Below, piece after piece: positions 10,597 to 23,132 of a DNA stretch of 64,000 nt. The notes beneath the pieces are model-generated. The model was not told the DNA's origin and made no database searches. It saw only the letters and a list, made by a program, of their open reading frames with translations. Position 1 is the stretch's first letter. Every line of letters begins with the position of its first letter. A program made the translations under genes and the position numbers. The stretch comes from Lactarius indigo (lineage: Eukaryota > Basidiomycota > Agaricomycetes > Russulales > Russulaceae): assembly GCA_025766275.1 (NCBI GenBank), contig JAFKAC010000005.1:2294001-2358000 (forward strand). The letters are read 5' to 3'.

Positions 10597-13500
10597 TCAG
10601 GACAGATCGAATCCTGCACCGGAGAAAACCGCCTGCAGGAGTTTCCGACGGAGGACTCTTTCGCTTTGGTAGCGAGGCAGCTGCGAAGGAAAAGGTATGG
10701 GCTCAGCTCAAGGAGCCGATACTATATAGGAACGACGACATGTACCTTGAGCAGATTCACGCAGGTGCTGGACGTCGGCAGCCGATTCTCGTCGCCTCCT
10801 GCGTCGCGGATACAAAACTTGGGGACGAGGCCGCCGAAACCCCTATTGAAAAAACGTACGAGTCAGTGCATGATTCTGCAGGTAGGTGGAAGGGGAATGC
10901 GTACAGAAGTGGTGGTCGCCCGACGCTCGTAACGAAGCGCAGTAACGCCCGGCGTTGTTCCGCGTCGAAGCCCTCTACGACCTTGAGAGACCACTGGTGA
11001 GACAGGAAAAAAAAAATGGCTTATTTGCCGCTCGCACAAGCGTACCTTCCAAAAGGCGAGAATGGTCGGTTCGTCGGCGCTGTATAAGCCACCGTAGTTT
11101 GTGTTTCGCCGCAGATCGTCCAAGTCGATTGGGGTATTCACGCCGCCAAGTAAGACTTGCAGTTCTTGTTGGTTAAACATCCTTTACGGGGGACGCGTGA
11201 GGATAGACCGTATCAAAAGAGTGCGTGTGCATGTGTTACCGGAGCCACTTCGGGTCGATCATATCCGACAGGCCTTCGAAAAACGCGTCGCTTTGTTGTT
11301 TGATTTGCTTCGTGAGGCGGTAGTGAGACACGCGGAGGATGTACTCGAGCTTGTTATCTCGCGAGACGGGGATGTTGCTTCCATTTGGCTTGAGGTCGAT
11401 CGTCCGCGCGACGCCAAATTCTGCGCTTTATATTGAGCGCCGAAAAATCGCCGATTAGGTTCAAGATCTCACCCTCGTCAGCTATGGTGAAATTGAGTGA
11501 GAGATCTTCGGGGTTTCCTGGGTAGTGCTTCAGGAATATAAGGCCCTGGTATAAGTCCGGATCGAGAGATGCGAGATCGTCCAGGAAACTCTGCTTCCCT
11601 AGCCACTACAGAAGAAGCAATGTAAGCGTCGGGGAACGATCCGACCAATCGACACAAGCGGACCTTAGCGAGGAAGAAGCCCGCGAACGCAACGTCCACC
11701 AAGATTCCCTCATACAGCGCCTTGCCCAATATTCTTCCAATAAACCGGTACCAATTGAGGCTATGGGCTTCGCAGAAAAATGAACACCGACAGGATAAAT
11801 CAAAAGCGCGACGATGTTGTTGCTTACCTTCTGTCGCATAGGAGCCATGGCTAGGATACAGCTCGTTCTTCTTGTTGGCGAGCCAAAGTCCTCGATCGCT
11901 GTCAAAAACCTCCTTCGACAGGTCAGTTAAGAACTCCTTGAATACACCCCCACCATCAATACCCATCCTACGCAAGCCCGATCAGTAAAATCTCCGCAGA
12001 AACAAACGACCCGCTGCGCTCACTCCTCTTCGCCGAATTGGTCAATGAACGTAATCCCGATGGGCCGCTTCAGGTTCGCGTCCGCGAGTTTATCGAACCC
12101 ATCTTCCGCCACGTGACCGCGGCGCACGGTGGCGTGCGTACGCGAACGAAACTCCTCGAACGACCGTATGTCTGTCCTGAAATTGCGCTTATCGTTGACG
12201 ACGAAGGACCGGAAGATGTTGACGCGAGCTTCGAACGGTATGGCGAATGGGATGTTGTTGAGCACCCCGAGCCGCGGCGACAAGAACGCGAGGGATCGCT
12301 TCGAGACGCGCCGCGACGGCCCGGGTACCGGCAGAAGCGGAACGAACTGCTGCTCCTCGCCTCTGTGGCAGCACCAATCAGAGAAAAAAAAATCTCGGAT
12401 AGCAGCAGTAAAAGAGACGAGTCCTCACACGGCGACCTCGACGAAAGAGTCAATGTCTATGCGTTCGTTCACAAGCCAATGGCCGGACGGTGTAAATGGC
12501 CTTCTCGAGCTGGAAAATGGAGGGCCGTAAATAAGCGCGTACGTGCTAGGGAGGCTGCGGTGCGTACTCCCGCGTGTGCACTGCTTGTAGGAAACGCGTT
12601 AATTTTCGCCGCACACCGTCCCATTTGATGCTGAGGCCGGGAACATGAGCATCCTGGGCACCTATCTGCTCTTCCCTCCAAAAGAGCGTGAAGGCAATAT
12701 TCAGGAATTTCCGAGATAGAGACGTGATCTCATCCAGGGAGAGCGGGTTGCGCGGAGCATTGGCACTTGTCGGTTCGCTAAGACCGGAGAAAAACTCGTC
12801 GTCCCCCATGGTGAGAAGCGAATGCGTGTACAAGTCGGTCAAGAAAAGTAATGGAGGCCAAGAACTTGCATGAGCGGCGTCTACGGGGGTTATAATCCAT
12901 GAAGCGGAATCAGAGGCGGGACAGAAGGACGTACCCAAAAGCGTAGCGAAGCTGTCATCGCCCCCAAGAGGGGAGCTTCGTACGTAACCACGATACAACT
13001 CGCGTACAAGCCCACCACCGGTCGACACCACGACCGTGCTGAGTACTGGGTCTGCTCTAGAAGGCCACACAGTACAAAGGGCAAAGAAGAAATCACAGAG
13101 TGCGATGCGCGCCGAGGTGTGACTCTGCGTAGCGCGGATAAGAGAGCCAATGTGGGCGGTCGTTGGGAGTGTCTGCAATCGCTTCAGGGTACGTTCGTCC
13201 AGTCGAGGCAAGGATACAGGGATAAACGCAGAGGTGGGCCCAAGTGTCAATTCATCCGAGTCAGAGTCCGAGTCGCTTTCATTAATTGCGGCTTGTTTCC
13301 CGTTAGAGGCCGACGACGGAGGTTCTAGCGCACCGGTGGGAAGTGTGCTCATGATCCTGGCCATGAGGTGCAACAGGGTCGTAAGAGACGCAGGAGGAAG
13401 CGAAGGATATCTTGGAGGTACGAAGGCTGTCAGATTCGCAAGAAGATGTACCTTTGCCTCTACTCCAAGCGCAGTCGCCAATTGTGGAATCGATGGAGAT

Positions 13501-14553
13501 AAGACGGAGGCCGCCGCAAGCGGCAGGTTGGCAGACAGGTGGGTCAATGAAGCAAGAGGAAGTCGATTGGGGAGTAACGGGAGTGACAGCACGTGGTGAA
13601 CGAGCAGAGTGTATGCATCTAGGAATGAATCTGGGTGCGAGGGATTAAAAATTCGTAGTGGATAGGTGAGGAGAGGGACGAGTAGTGGGATCGATGGCGA
13701 ATTTTTGTCTTCCACAGGCTAAAGACACGTTAGAAAGTGAGATACGCGCGGGGTGATCGAAACGCACGATGTCGTTCAGAGCTTTTGCTAGGAGGGGGTA
13801 CAATCCACGCCGCGAGACGTAAAGTGTAATATTGGTGCACAGATCTTCCGATCGTTCTCCTAGCGAGCGTGCACTCGACGTGGGAGAAAGGAGGGAATCG
13901 AGGACCCGTAGGTGGTTGGACGAGGCGGTGGCACTGGGAGGATCGGGATAGGAGGGAGCGCACGAGACCAAGCGGCGAGGGACGTACCGTGGAGAGTTGG
14001 CTACAGAACGAAGGAGAAGAATTGAGAGCTGTCGAACCAGAACGATCCAATGGCTTGAATCTGGGCCACTGACGTACTGTAAGGACCAGGCTGAAGAAAG
14101 GTCAGCCCTGTAGGAGAGACAACTATTACGCGAAACGTAGTAAAGAGCCCCGAATCGGGGATACAGTAGTGGTCGCCACAAACACGTCTGGAAAGAGGGA
14201 GAAGGAGGATAGTAGATCGAGATAGAGGCCTCACCATCTCCTGCACGGACTACTGCCTCGGACCACTGAGCGAGAAGCGAGTCGTCACTCCCGACGAGAA
14301 CGAGGGCCCGCATCCCATCCAGCCCAAGCACATCTTCCTGAAATATCCAAGAGAGCTGTTGCCTGACCGCGCGATACTTCTGAAAGCTGCGCCAGTGAGA
14401 CTGGATGCAGAGTGCGCTCTCGTGACGGCGGCGGATTTCTTCGCGTTCCGATCTTCGAGCCTTGGCGCTGTGCAGTATGTCTGTCTGTGAGGCCACTGAG
14501 GTCGCACCGCCGAGGTTTATTTTCCTACGTTTTTCTTGCGTAAAAGGATGCAT
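10597..14553 (-). CDS. HUL5: HECT-type E3 ubiquitin ligase, HUL5/UBE3C-like
   Basis: A multi-exon gene. The N-terminus (KINLGGATS, ESALCIQSHWRSFQKYRAVR, an IQ motif at residues 47-65) is typical of UBE3C/Hul5. The middle is a long helical region with an acidic Ser/Asp patch. The HECT domain starts at SPRLGVLNNIPFAIPFEARV. It continues with MGIDGGGVFKEFLTDL, WYRFIGRILGKALYEGILVD, WLGKQSFLDDLASLDPDLYQ, SHYRLTKQIKQQSDAFFEGL, MFNQQELQVLLGGVNTPIDL and NRLPTSSTCVNLLKLPRYQS, ending GAGFDLS-stop. The catalytic Cys codon lies at 10763-10761. Every HECT subregion is present and in order, so the gene appears intact. Family role: ubiquitin chain elongation on proteasome-bound and misfolded substrates. 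Several N-terminal intron boundaries (13.7-14.3 kb) were not resolved. Confidence 0.93.
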
Positions 14554-14764
14554 TGAGACGAGGAGAGTAACGTGGGCTCTTTCGCCCTCTGGGATTCCTC
14601 TCTGGGGCCGCTCTCCCGCTTAGGATCATTACGCGGCCGCTCTCTAGCGCCCACACCCGGCCCAACCGCGCCGAGTCCGGTCTTGGGAATTCTATCTCCC
14701 CGTGGTCCCTCACGACGTTATACCCAATGATAATGATAAATCTCCCCCCTTTACCACGTCGATA

Positions 14765-15914
14765 ATGGTGGACGATACCCCCGCAACATTCGCTTACAAG
14801 CAGCTCGGAGATCTGACTCTATACATCGATGTCTATCCACCAACGACGACGATCGACCCTCCCCGCCCAGTGCCCGCCGTCGTGTTCTTCCACGGCGGGG
14901 GGATGACCGCGGGGGATCGAACAAGCTGGTTTCCCAAATGGCTCTGTAGTCCGTATCCCTACTCCCTGTCCTACCTACCTTTATTGACAGAGTGCTGTTC
15001 CTAGGACGCACGACCGCTGCGGGTCTCGCATTCATCTCTGCGGACTATCGGCTGCTCCCGCCTAGCACGGGGCACGATGTGCTCAAAGACGTCGTGGACC
15101 TCTTCGCATTCCTCGCCCGTACACCTGCGCTGGGTACCGTGCTCCTCGACGGGACGCGCCTAGCTGTCGCCGGGTCCAGCGCTGGCGGGATGTGCGCATT
15201 CCTCGCTGCCATCCACGCAAACCCGCGTCCTCGCGCAGTACTATCCATCTACGGTCTAGGCGGGGACGTCTTCGTGAGTACACTTTCTTGCGTCCGGATC
15301 TCGGACAGTACGACTTACGGTGGTAGAGCCCGCACTTCCTCGTGCCAAAGACGATGCCGTTCTTCCTTGGCCACGAGCTTCTAGACCCAACGCAATTCGC
15401 CGCATTCCTTCACCCGGCAAGCGCCGCGCTTCCCCCAGCCGCACAGTCCCCACCCACGTACCACGCCCGCGACTCCGGCACGCCCGGACTCCCTTCGAAC
15501 CCGCGCATGCAGCTCGCGCGCCTGTGGCTCCAGCTCGGCACGTACCTGGACTACTGGACCGGGGCGCACGCGCCCTCCTCGCTCAGCGATACCCTGCGCC
15601 CGCTCCTTCCCGCGGGCCAGGAGCGCTTCGCGGCGGCCCTGCCCCCCGCCCAGCGCGCCATCTTCCCACAGCTGCTCGTCACGCCCGACTGGCCCCGCGT
15701 GCTGCTCATACATGGCTCCGAGGACAGCGCGGTGCCCGCCGACAGCTCGAGGGCGATACACGCACGCTTGCAGGCCGCGAAGGTGGAGACAGTGCTGCGC
15801 ATCGTGGAGGGCTCGGAACACTCGTTTGACCTTAAGGACAGCGCGGAGGCGACCTTTGGTGGACTGTTTGACGAGGCGGTGGAATTCCTGCGCACAGCGC
15901 TGGTGGATGCATAA
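14765..15914 (+). CDS. Alpha/beta hydrolase-fold (HSL-like) esterase
   Basis: Three exons: 14765..14945, 14993..15273 and 15327..15914, all phase-consistent. Motifs in order are VVFFHGGGMTAGD (oxyanion HGGG), FISADYRLLPP, AVAGSSAGGMCAF (nucleophile Ser in GxSxG), HGSEDSAVPAD (acidic residue) and VEGSEHSFDL (catalytic His). This is a complete alpha/beta hydrolase_3 triad in a protein of about 350 aa. No signal peptide is evident, so it is probably cytosolic; the substrate is unknown. An upstream in-frame ATG at 14702 exists, but 14765 gives the compact family-like start. It is divergent from the HECT gene (start to start about 210 bp), so they share a promoter region. Confidence 0.85.
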
Positions 15915-18457
15915 ATACCCCGTACCTGTTACCTGGAGGCGACCTTGGAGCAAGGATATGACAAACTCCCGTTATTAGAGGCAAGTGGATGTTGGTGGTG
16001 CTGGCCATGGGGAGGATTCGGAGGCGTGGTTGTCATTTGTCGTTTGACGGGTCCGAGTCCACGTCTATGGCCCCTGAGTCCGAGTCATTGAGACGCGAAG
16101 CTATGAAACAGAATTTGTCCATCAATGATGGATCCGCAGGTCATCAGTGTACTCCTATTCGCGACTCCGAGTCTCAGTCACGGTGAACACGAACATCAAT
16201 CACATTCATCGACTATAGCGGAACATCTCGTCCCTGTCAATGATTGCCCAATTGATGACAGCGAAAATCTTAATGTTGCCTGCTAGTGTCTATCAAACCC
16301 CATTCCTCGTCGCTATTTTCTTATCTAGCACGGATAGTATCGTCAACGTGCAGTAGTACAGTATCGCAATCGAGTTCGGTGATACGCCCAGACCGAGCCT
16401 CGCGCCAATGGAAGACGGTAGCATAGAATATGCCCGTACGCCCATTTATCTACAGAAGAGAAGAGACTACAACATCCAGAGAAGGGAACATTCCGCGAAG
16501 ATCTGCCCATCATTGTGTGGAGTAGTGGGGCGTCGATCGCTCCATCGTTACGCTCGGAATCTACCCACCGTAATTAACGACAGCGTCCTCGTTTCGTGCC
16601 TCTTGGCGTCGTGCCCCGCTTGGATAGGGCGGTCCCGTCGGCACTTCTGTCGTCCCTAAGAAGTCACTCCCGAAGAAGAAGTATGGCTGGGTTCTCGCCT
16701 GGGCAATGGAAGTGGAAGCAGGTCGATGAAGTGAGTGATTGGCCTGGTGGTATAACTTGACAGCACATCGCATCGTGCATATATGGACGTCCGTCAGCCT
16801 CACTGTTAATGGCGTCTGTGCAGGTCCCAATCTCGTTAGATCCTACACGATGCTGATTATCGCAAAAACTGATGTGATGTAAGATGGATGTATGAGTCAT
16901 GCTAGTCAAAACGCCGCGTGCGACAACTGTATGGGCACATGCATTACTGACATCGGTCTATGTATCTTCCGCTTCCCACTGGCATTCCCCCGGGGCGTCG
17001 TGCCATTGCTCAGGTTCATAGCGCACCCGCTTCTCACGAGGTGACGGCCCGACGAAGCGCTCATCGACCTGGTCGATAAGCTCTTTTGCAGCTAGGTTCG
17101 TGTGGCTGACTTAGCTGACGGCGCAGAACAAAGCTGCTGTTGATGGTAGGGCGCCGGGAGTGCCGCCCATGCTGATACGGACTGCACCGCGGCACCGCCT
17201 CAGTCAGGTCCACCGGTGGTGCCTCACCTTGGCCTCGTCTGAGATGTATGCATGGCTGGGCCAGCGAGAGCCAAAAGGAATTATTTACAGCCCGGAGGGT
17301 TCGGAGGGAAGGCTGCAGCGTGCCCATCGGCAGAAGCACTTATCATAGAACATGCGGCAGTAGGGGAAGCGCAAGCTGAGACGTGGCGTGCGTTTGCGCC
17401 CTGTGGCGTAATATTGGAAGAAAGGTTTTTTCGAAACTAGAACTGTAGGCCATGGCAAACCTCAGCAACAAAAAATTGAGCATGGGCACTTGAGATCGGG
17501 TCCAGTGGTCAAACCGTGATGGCAGATATTTCACATGCAATACAGCTACCGGTTGTATGTATTACACATACATATACAAAAAGAGGTATGGGCGCTTCAA
17601 GAAAACTCAAAAGCAGAAGTGGCTCGCCTGTTCCGGTATAAGATTATGGGCGGCACAACCAGGAATTGGGTCGTGAGCAGAGGTGGTTCCTGTTTGTTGG
17701 TCCAATCGATCGGACCCCCCCAATGCCTTAACGGGGAATGCCGGGTGAGCCGAGAATTAAGAACCTCCGCGGCAAGTTGACAGGGCAAGCCACAGCTGTC
17801 GATTCGACGATCCAGGTTGGTCACGAGAAAAGGTACTCACGGGCAATTTACCCCGCTATGGATAATGGGCATGGCTGTTGGTGCAATGCGCCAGGCCTCG
17901 AGGCATACCAATTGACAGGTAGATCGATGACGATAATAATGACGACTCGAAGTGGTGCTACTTGGATGCTGTATCATACGACGAAACGAAGAGAGGATGC
18001 CAGTGGGGGTCGTTCGTTCGCGCTCGGGACGGAGTTGGAGTATTTGAATTGGTGTGCCCTGGCACGTGTGGGAATTGGGTGAGGGGCATACAACCGCTCG
18101 CGGTTTGGCCCATTCTTTGTTGTTGACTACCACTGCCACGCCTCTGCACTGATGGCACTCGACAAACGCCAGTCTGACGGTGAGCCGGTTTCTTGTTCTT
18201 TCGCCTAGCGTCTCTCCTCCCTATCAATGATCGGCTACTCTATCCGGTACTGCGTTTTTTTTTGGGTTTTCCATACGGACGTAACTTGACCTCCTCCTTG
18301 GGCCCTCCCGTCTTTTTCCTTTTCCTTCACATCCTCGTTTTGCCACCGGCTCGTGCTATCCTTACTGGGTTTGGCACTTGCTTGCGCTCTCCCCCTTCCC
18401 CATCATCCTCCACATTTTTCTTTCCGCTTTCCTTTCTTCCTCTCGTTTTCCGTCATC
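15915..18457. other. Intergenic region of 2.5 kb, no supported gene
   Basis: Many short frames on both strands with no motif, no repeated family member and no coherent exon chain. The last 250 bases (from about 18240) are pyrimidine-rich on the plus strand and are probably the promoter or 5' UTR of the mucin-like gene at 18458. Confidence 0.45.
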
Positions 18458-19784
18458 ATGTCCTCTACCCAGTCCCCGGGTGGGGGGTCTGTATCATCAC
18501 CACCTCCTCCCTCATCTACGCCAGGTGCTTCATCTACTCCTCCTTCTCCATCCTCATCTTCATCCTCACCTCCCTCTCCCTCATCGTCATCTACAGTACA
18601 TTCTTCTTCCACTCCCCCACCCCCTTCTTCTACCTCTGGTCCTCTTATCTGTTGATTTTCTCGAGCAACGGCTGATTACTCTCTATTTTCTAGTCCCGAC
18701 CCCAACCCCTCCGAGTTCGTCGACAGAGCCGCCGAGCACAACCACCACACCACCCTCCTCGACGACACCCACTTCATCTTCGACCACCCCCACTCCGACT
18801 AGCACCCCTGAGCAACCCACTTCATCACCACAGTCTTCCCCGACAACCCAGGGGAATTCGACCCCTACAACTACCCCACAGCAGGGCCCCTCTTCTACAC
18901 CTGTCGGGAACGGTAGCACTCAACATACTTCGAATTCGACTCCAACTTTCTCGAGCACATCGACTTCTGTTTATACGTCTGTACTCGTGTATGTTGCATG
19001 CTTTCAACGTTGTCGTCCTTCTTGACTCTCTTATAGGTCCACCGGAGCCAATGGTCAAGTAGTTACCACCACCATCCAATCGACCATCATCGTCACACCA
19101 TCGGCGGCTTCCAGTTCCGGGAGCAGCAGTAATACCGGAGCGATCGTTGGCGGCATTGTCGGCGGTATTGCTGGTCTGGTCGCCATCCTTCTCATCGGTC
19201 TGTTCTGCTGGCGACGCAACCGCCGTCGCAGAGACGACTTCGATGGCAACTTCGACCCTGACCGGGTGGTCCGGCATACCGGTCACACGGACCTCGCGGG
19301 CGGCGCCGAGGTCACCCCATACAGTTACGAGCCAGGCGTCGCTGGAGGAACGCCCGCTCACTCTGGGCCCAGCACAGGGGCACCCAGTTCGAGCGGCGGC
19401 GGGAGCATGCGTCAATACCGCGATAGCCAAGCGCTCCTTGCCGGAAGCGTCTACGAAGCAGGCGCTGCGACGGCGACGTCGGGATCGCACTACGCGCCGA
19501 CCTCGAGCGACAGCGCGTCGGCCTATCCCTCGAGCATCACCCACAGCTCTCAACAACACGGCGGCATGCCCGTGCCGCAGCCGTACCGCCCGATGTCGAC
19601 TAAGGAGCGCGAGGCCCTACGCCAGCGCGGAGAGGGCGGCCTCGGGCTCGCGAGTGCTTTGGAGGAGGACGAGGTGATCCAACATACGGATGGCGGGCAG
19701 ATCTCCGTTCCGTCGGTCCCTGTGAGCCCCCCGCACGAGGTTCCGCCAAGTTACGACTCGATCCCCGGGAATGATCCTCGATGA
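18458..19784 (+). CDS. Ser/Thr/Pro-rich single-pass membrane protein (Mid2/WSC-sensor-like architecture)
   Basis: Exons 18458..18650, 18694..18988 and 19037..19784, with GT-AG introns and matching phase. The first about 160 residues are almost only Ser, Thr and Pro, as expected for a heavily O-glycosylated stalk. Then come VVTTTIQST and one transmembrane helix (GAIVGGIVGGIAGLVAILLI) followed by CWRRNRRRR, a stop-transfer signal. The cytoplasmic tail of about 190 aa ends with PPSYDSIPGNDPR, including PPxY-like segments. No clear cleavable signal peptide precedes the stalk, so it may use a reverse signal-anchor or a missed upstream exon. The architecture resembles fungal cell-wall stress sensors; this is inference by composition, not homology. 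Confidence 0.75.
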
Positions 19785-20461
19785 TCGTGTGTGCAACCGC
19801 GCGGCTGGTGTGTTTTTATCTTGAAAACCTGTGGTGGTGAGGGAGATGGTTAGGGCGGTGATGGGATGTTTGATTTCCACTGGCTTTACTGATGTGATGC
19901 TACTCCCTCGCATTATCAGGGTAGCATAGACCTTCGCGGGCGAGTGGACCCCCGGTACGACTTGTTTTTTTTTTTTTTACTCGCATTCCTTTACACGTGT
20001 GTACTCGTCATTCCATATATTCTAACGGTTCACCTTAGTATCGTCCGCTGCTCCTGCGTTCATGACGACCTTTTTTTTCTTTCTTTGAATACTTATGATC
20101 CCATTTCACGAGTCGAATGAATGCCAGTATTGTTACATCCCATGGTTTCGATGCAACCGATAAGGATCATCTCGTTACGTTGCGAGGGTTGCACGTTTCT
20201 CACGAGTGAATGGACGCCAACTGCGGAACGCGGAATACACCGGGACTGACACAATATAAAAGACTGAACGATGTCCGATTCGTCAAGAGGATTGAATTCT
20301 TTTTTGGTGGAAGGGGTAACGCATGGTACGGTACTGTACCTGCTCTATCACAGCTCTATGTTTACGTGCATAATTACGACGACCGAATGCTGTAACCGTA
20401 CGTTAATCAAAGGAACCCTCTAAGTTGGCGAGCAACACAATTACATGTTGCGATCCGGCGA
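19785..20461. other. Convergent 3' region between two genes
   Basis: This lies between the end of the plus-strand mucin-like gene and the end of the minus-strand transporter gene, so it is mostly 3' UTR and spacer. It contains a T-rich run at about 19966-19978. No gene is supported. Confidence 0.5.
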
Positions 20462-21890
20462 TCAGCAGATCGACCCTCGCGTTTTTTCCTGGTCATCCAC
20501 TACAGGCACTGCCCCCCTGTCCTGCGTAGTAGTCTCAGTCTCGGACGACGACGACGACGACGACGCATCAGCCACCACCGGCATTGGCACGTCGAATATC
20601 CGTCCATTGTGGACTCTAACGACGGTCCGCGAGAACACGACGATCCACAGCAGGAGCGTCAAGACGGCATATACGGCACCCCAGACGCGGAAGAACCCCG
20701 CATCGAGCACCTGCGCCAGCGCGATCGTCAGATTCGCATACACGCCCTGGACGGTTTCACGTCAATATAAATGGCGATAATGTGCGTGAGAGACGCACAT
20801 TCGGGAAGATCAGACCCCAATATGCGAGCTGGAACGGCGGCACCCCGCCACCTTCCCGTCTCACGGCATACTGTACGCCCAACAACGCAAAGCCCAACCA
20901 CAGCGTCGCAAGCGCCCACAGCGCGAGCGCCACACACACACAGACGGCATACACGGCCTGCGCGGCGCCCTCGTTCGCCTCGAAGAACTGTGCCTGCGAG
21001 CGGGGCAGCAGCACGCGCGCGCCCTCGCCCAGCAAGAGCGCCGCGACGCCCGCCTGGCCCATCGGCCCTAGCGGCACGCACGCGGAGAGCACGCCTGCCG
21101 CTGCTGCGGTGTTGGATGGGAAACCGTGCTGGAGGAGCCGGAGGAGGTACGCGATGAGTAAGGCGCTGGCGAGCGCCAGACCGGCCGAGAGCGTGCATGT
21201 GGCGCTGGCGAGCGTGGTCAGTGCGCCCGTGGTGCTGTATTCTGCCAGTGCCTGCGCGAGCTCGCCGCCGCCTGAGGAGGCTACGACGAGCGTGACGACC
21301 GGGAGGAGCCATAGGGCCGTCATATCCCTCAGCGCGTGTTTCTGCTCCGTTATCCTGCGACCGTGGCCGATGAGGGGGGGAAGGCGCTACTGGAGGGAGT
21401 GAGGAGGGAGACGCACATGAGGTAAAGGATGCCCCAGCAGCAGAGCGCGGATATCGCCACGTCGGCCCACCAGAACCCCCAGAGGGCATAGAGGAACGCG
21501 CGCCCGCCGAAACCGTACTGCCCGTGCAGGACCGTCGTGCCGACCGCGATGAGCGTGAGCGCGCCCATGGGGAACGTGCCGACGTAGAGGCCCTGCACGG
21601 GGTGGCGGAGCATCGCGCGCCACACGCCCGGAAAGCACCAGTAGCGCACTGCGCTCGCGCCGCAGAAGAGGACGAAGAGGAGGAGGTTGAGGAAGAAGAA
21701 CGCGGTGCTGAGCGCGCGGAGTGTATGGCTCCCGGTCCAGTATGGAAAGACGCTGAAGAGCAACGAGATGGACCCGGTGCCTGTAATTTTTTTTTTAAAG
21801 AGCGTCAGAGCGAGCGACTCGTTTCGTTCGTGAAAAACGAAACGTGAACCGTACCCATGTTGACTGCGAACCATGCTGGTGTGAAGTGGC
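20462..21890 (-). CDS. TDT-family transporter, SSU1-like (sulfite efflux / C4-dicarboxylate type)
   Basis: Exons 20462..20746, 20799..21354, 21417..21780 and 21855 to about 21890 join in phase. The N-terminal signature HFTPAWFAVNMG-TGSISLLF is typical of SSU1/TehA/Mae1 transporters. Later motifs are GTFPMGALTL, HGFPSNTAAAAGVLSACVPL and LGPMGQAGVAALLLG. About ten hydrophobic segments are visible. The C-terminal tail is polar with a Ser run encoded by a GAC/GTC triplet microsatellite near 20545. The family exports sulfite or takes up and exports malate and related anions at the plasma membrane; the substrate here cannot be chosen. The first coding exon with the start codon was not identified upstream of 21890, so the 5' end is incomplete. 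Confidence 0.82.
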
Positions 21891-23132
21891 TACCGAAAAA
21901 AAAAAAAAGTTTTGCAGAGTCAGAAAAAACGAGGACGGAGAGTTGCTCAGAGACCCGAGGCCGCACACCGAATGCAGTCTGCAACTCCTTTCTTATTCGA
22001 ATTTGCAGGCATATTGCTGCAGAGGGGCTAGAGTGTAAACACGAAGAGAAAAAGCTTGGTGTGTGTGTGAGTCATGGCGAAAGGGCGCAGTCTTATAGGT
22101 TGGATGCGCGAATTCGGAATTCGGCACAAACGTGTTGCGTATGAAACATTGCGTGCTGTTGGGGATGTGTGGCTTTTGTTGCGGGGTGATGCGAGGCTCG
22201 TAAAGTTGTCGAGTCACTTCTGTGATGAATGGGATGGGACCGGCCGAGAAGTGTAATCTACACTCTAGCTACATTTGAGGCAATACAGTCGAAACGATCA
22301 TAGTGCACAATCTGATAATGCCTTGGGGGCTCTGAATCATAGAATGGATAATCTGATAATGCATTGCGGCTTTCTGGAAAGGGAAAACGCGATGACCAAC
22401 CTCATTTTTGAGCCCGAGTGCATGCCCGAGTGTGTGTCTCGGGGAGTCACCACTTTTCCGGGTTTGCCCACACTTTGCTTCAAACCCAGTTTATTTACTG
22501 ACCCTGCCTACACCCCCCTGAGCGCACTCGAAAAGCCTAAACCCTATGCCTCAAAACTGGGCCCTTGTTGCCATCGCCGAATCAGGGCCAAGGCCATAGC
22601 TGAAAACGGCATGGTTGAAGCAAGCTGACTCGGATGAGTGGTAATGAATGCGGTTGCCGAACTCAAAGCTTTGGCGATTGGATATGCAAAGGAACAGCCC
22701 AAGTCGTAGACGCAACATCACCGATATCCCCAGACCGTGGGAAACCCGTGGTCTTGCATATTGCTGGCCGTAAATCACATTATGCGTTATGGATTCCGAT
22801 CAGTACTTACACTGGGTTGTCATACTACGGGCTCTAGCAGCAGACTTTGGGAGATAGCTGAAATAACTTAGACAAGGGAGAACGCGCCACAAGAGGCGCC
22901 ACCACAAATAAGTTACAAGCTCTGCTCTAACAAGTAGGCTACAGTCCGTACGGCTCATAGGTTGTCGTATTGTAAAAAAAAGTGAAGCACGTAATAATAG
23001 CCCTAGGAGATAAGGAGAGAAATGCGTGCCCGTGTAGGGGGGTTGGGCTGTCGTACTGTCCGTGTCCATGCGATGTCGTTGTACCTATATAAACAAAGTA
23101 GAGAGAAAAAGAGGGGGAGGGGGGGCATTATA
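21891..23132. other. Intergenic region, no supported gene
   Basis: The left part should contain the missing first exon and promoter of the SSU1-like gene. The rest has only short frames without motifs. A TATA-like AT-rich stretch (tatattataatg) near 23129 overlaps the end of the next gene. Confidence 0.4.

Noticed and set aside
12038..12628. Plus-strand frames of 130-196 codons across 12.0-12.6 kb
   Set aside because: Antisense shadows of the HECT ligase exons, whose minus-strand product is clearly recognisable.
15381..15953. 190-codon minus-strand frame
   Set aside because: Antisense to the third exon of the alpha/beta hydrolase, which has clear catalytic motifs; open because of high GC.
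22275..22837. Plus- and minus-strand frames of 75-117 codons around 22.3-22.8 kb
   Set aside because: No motif and no exon chain; probably intergenic.
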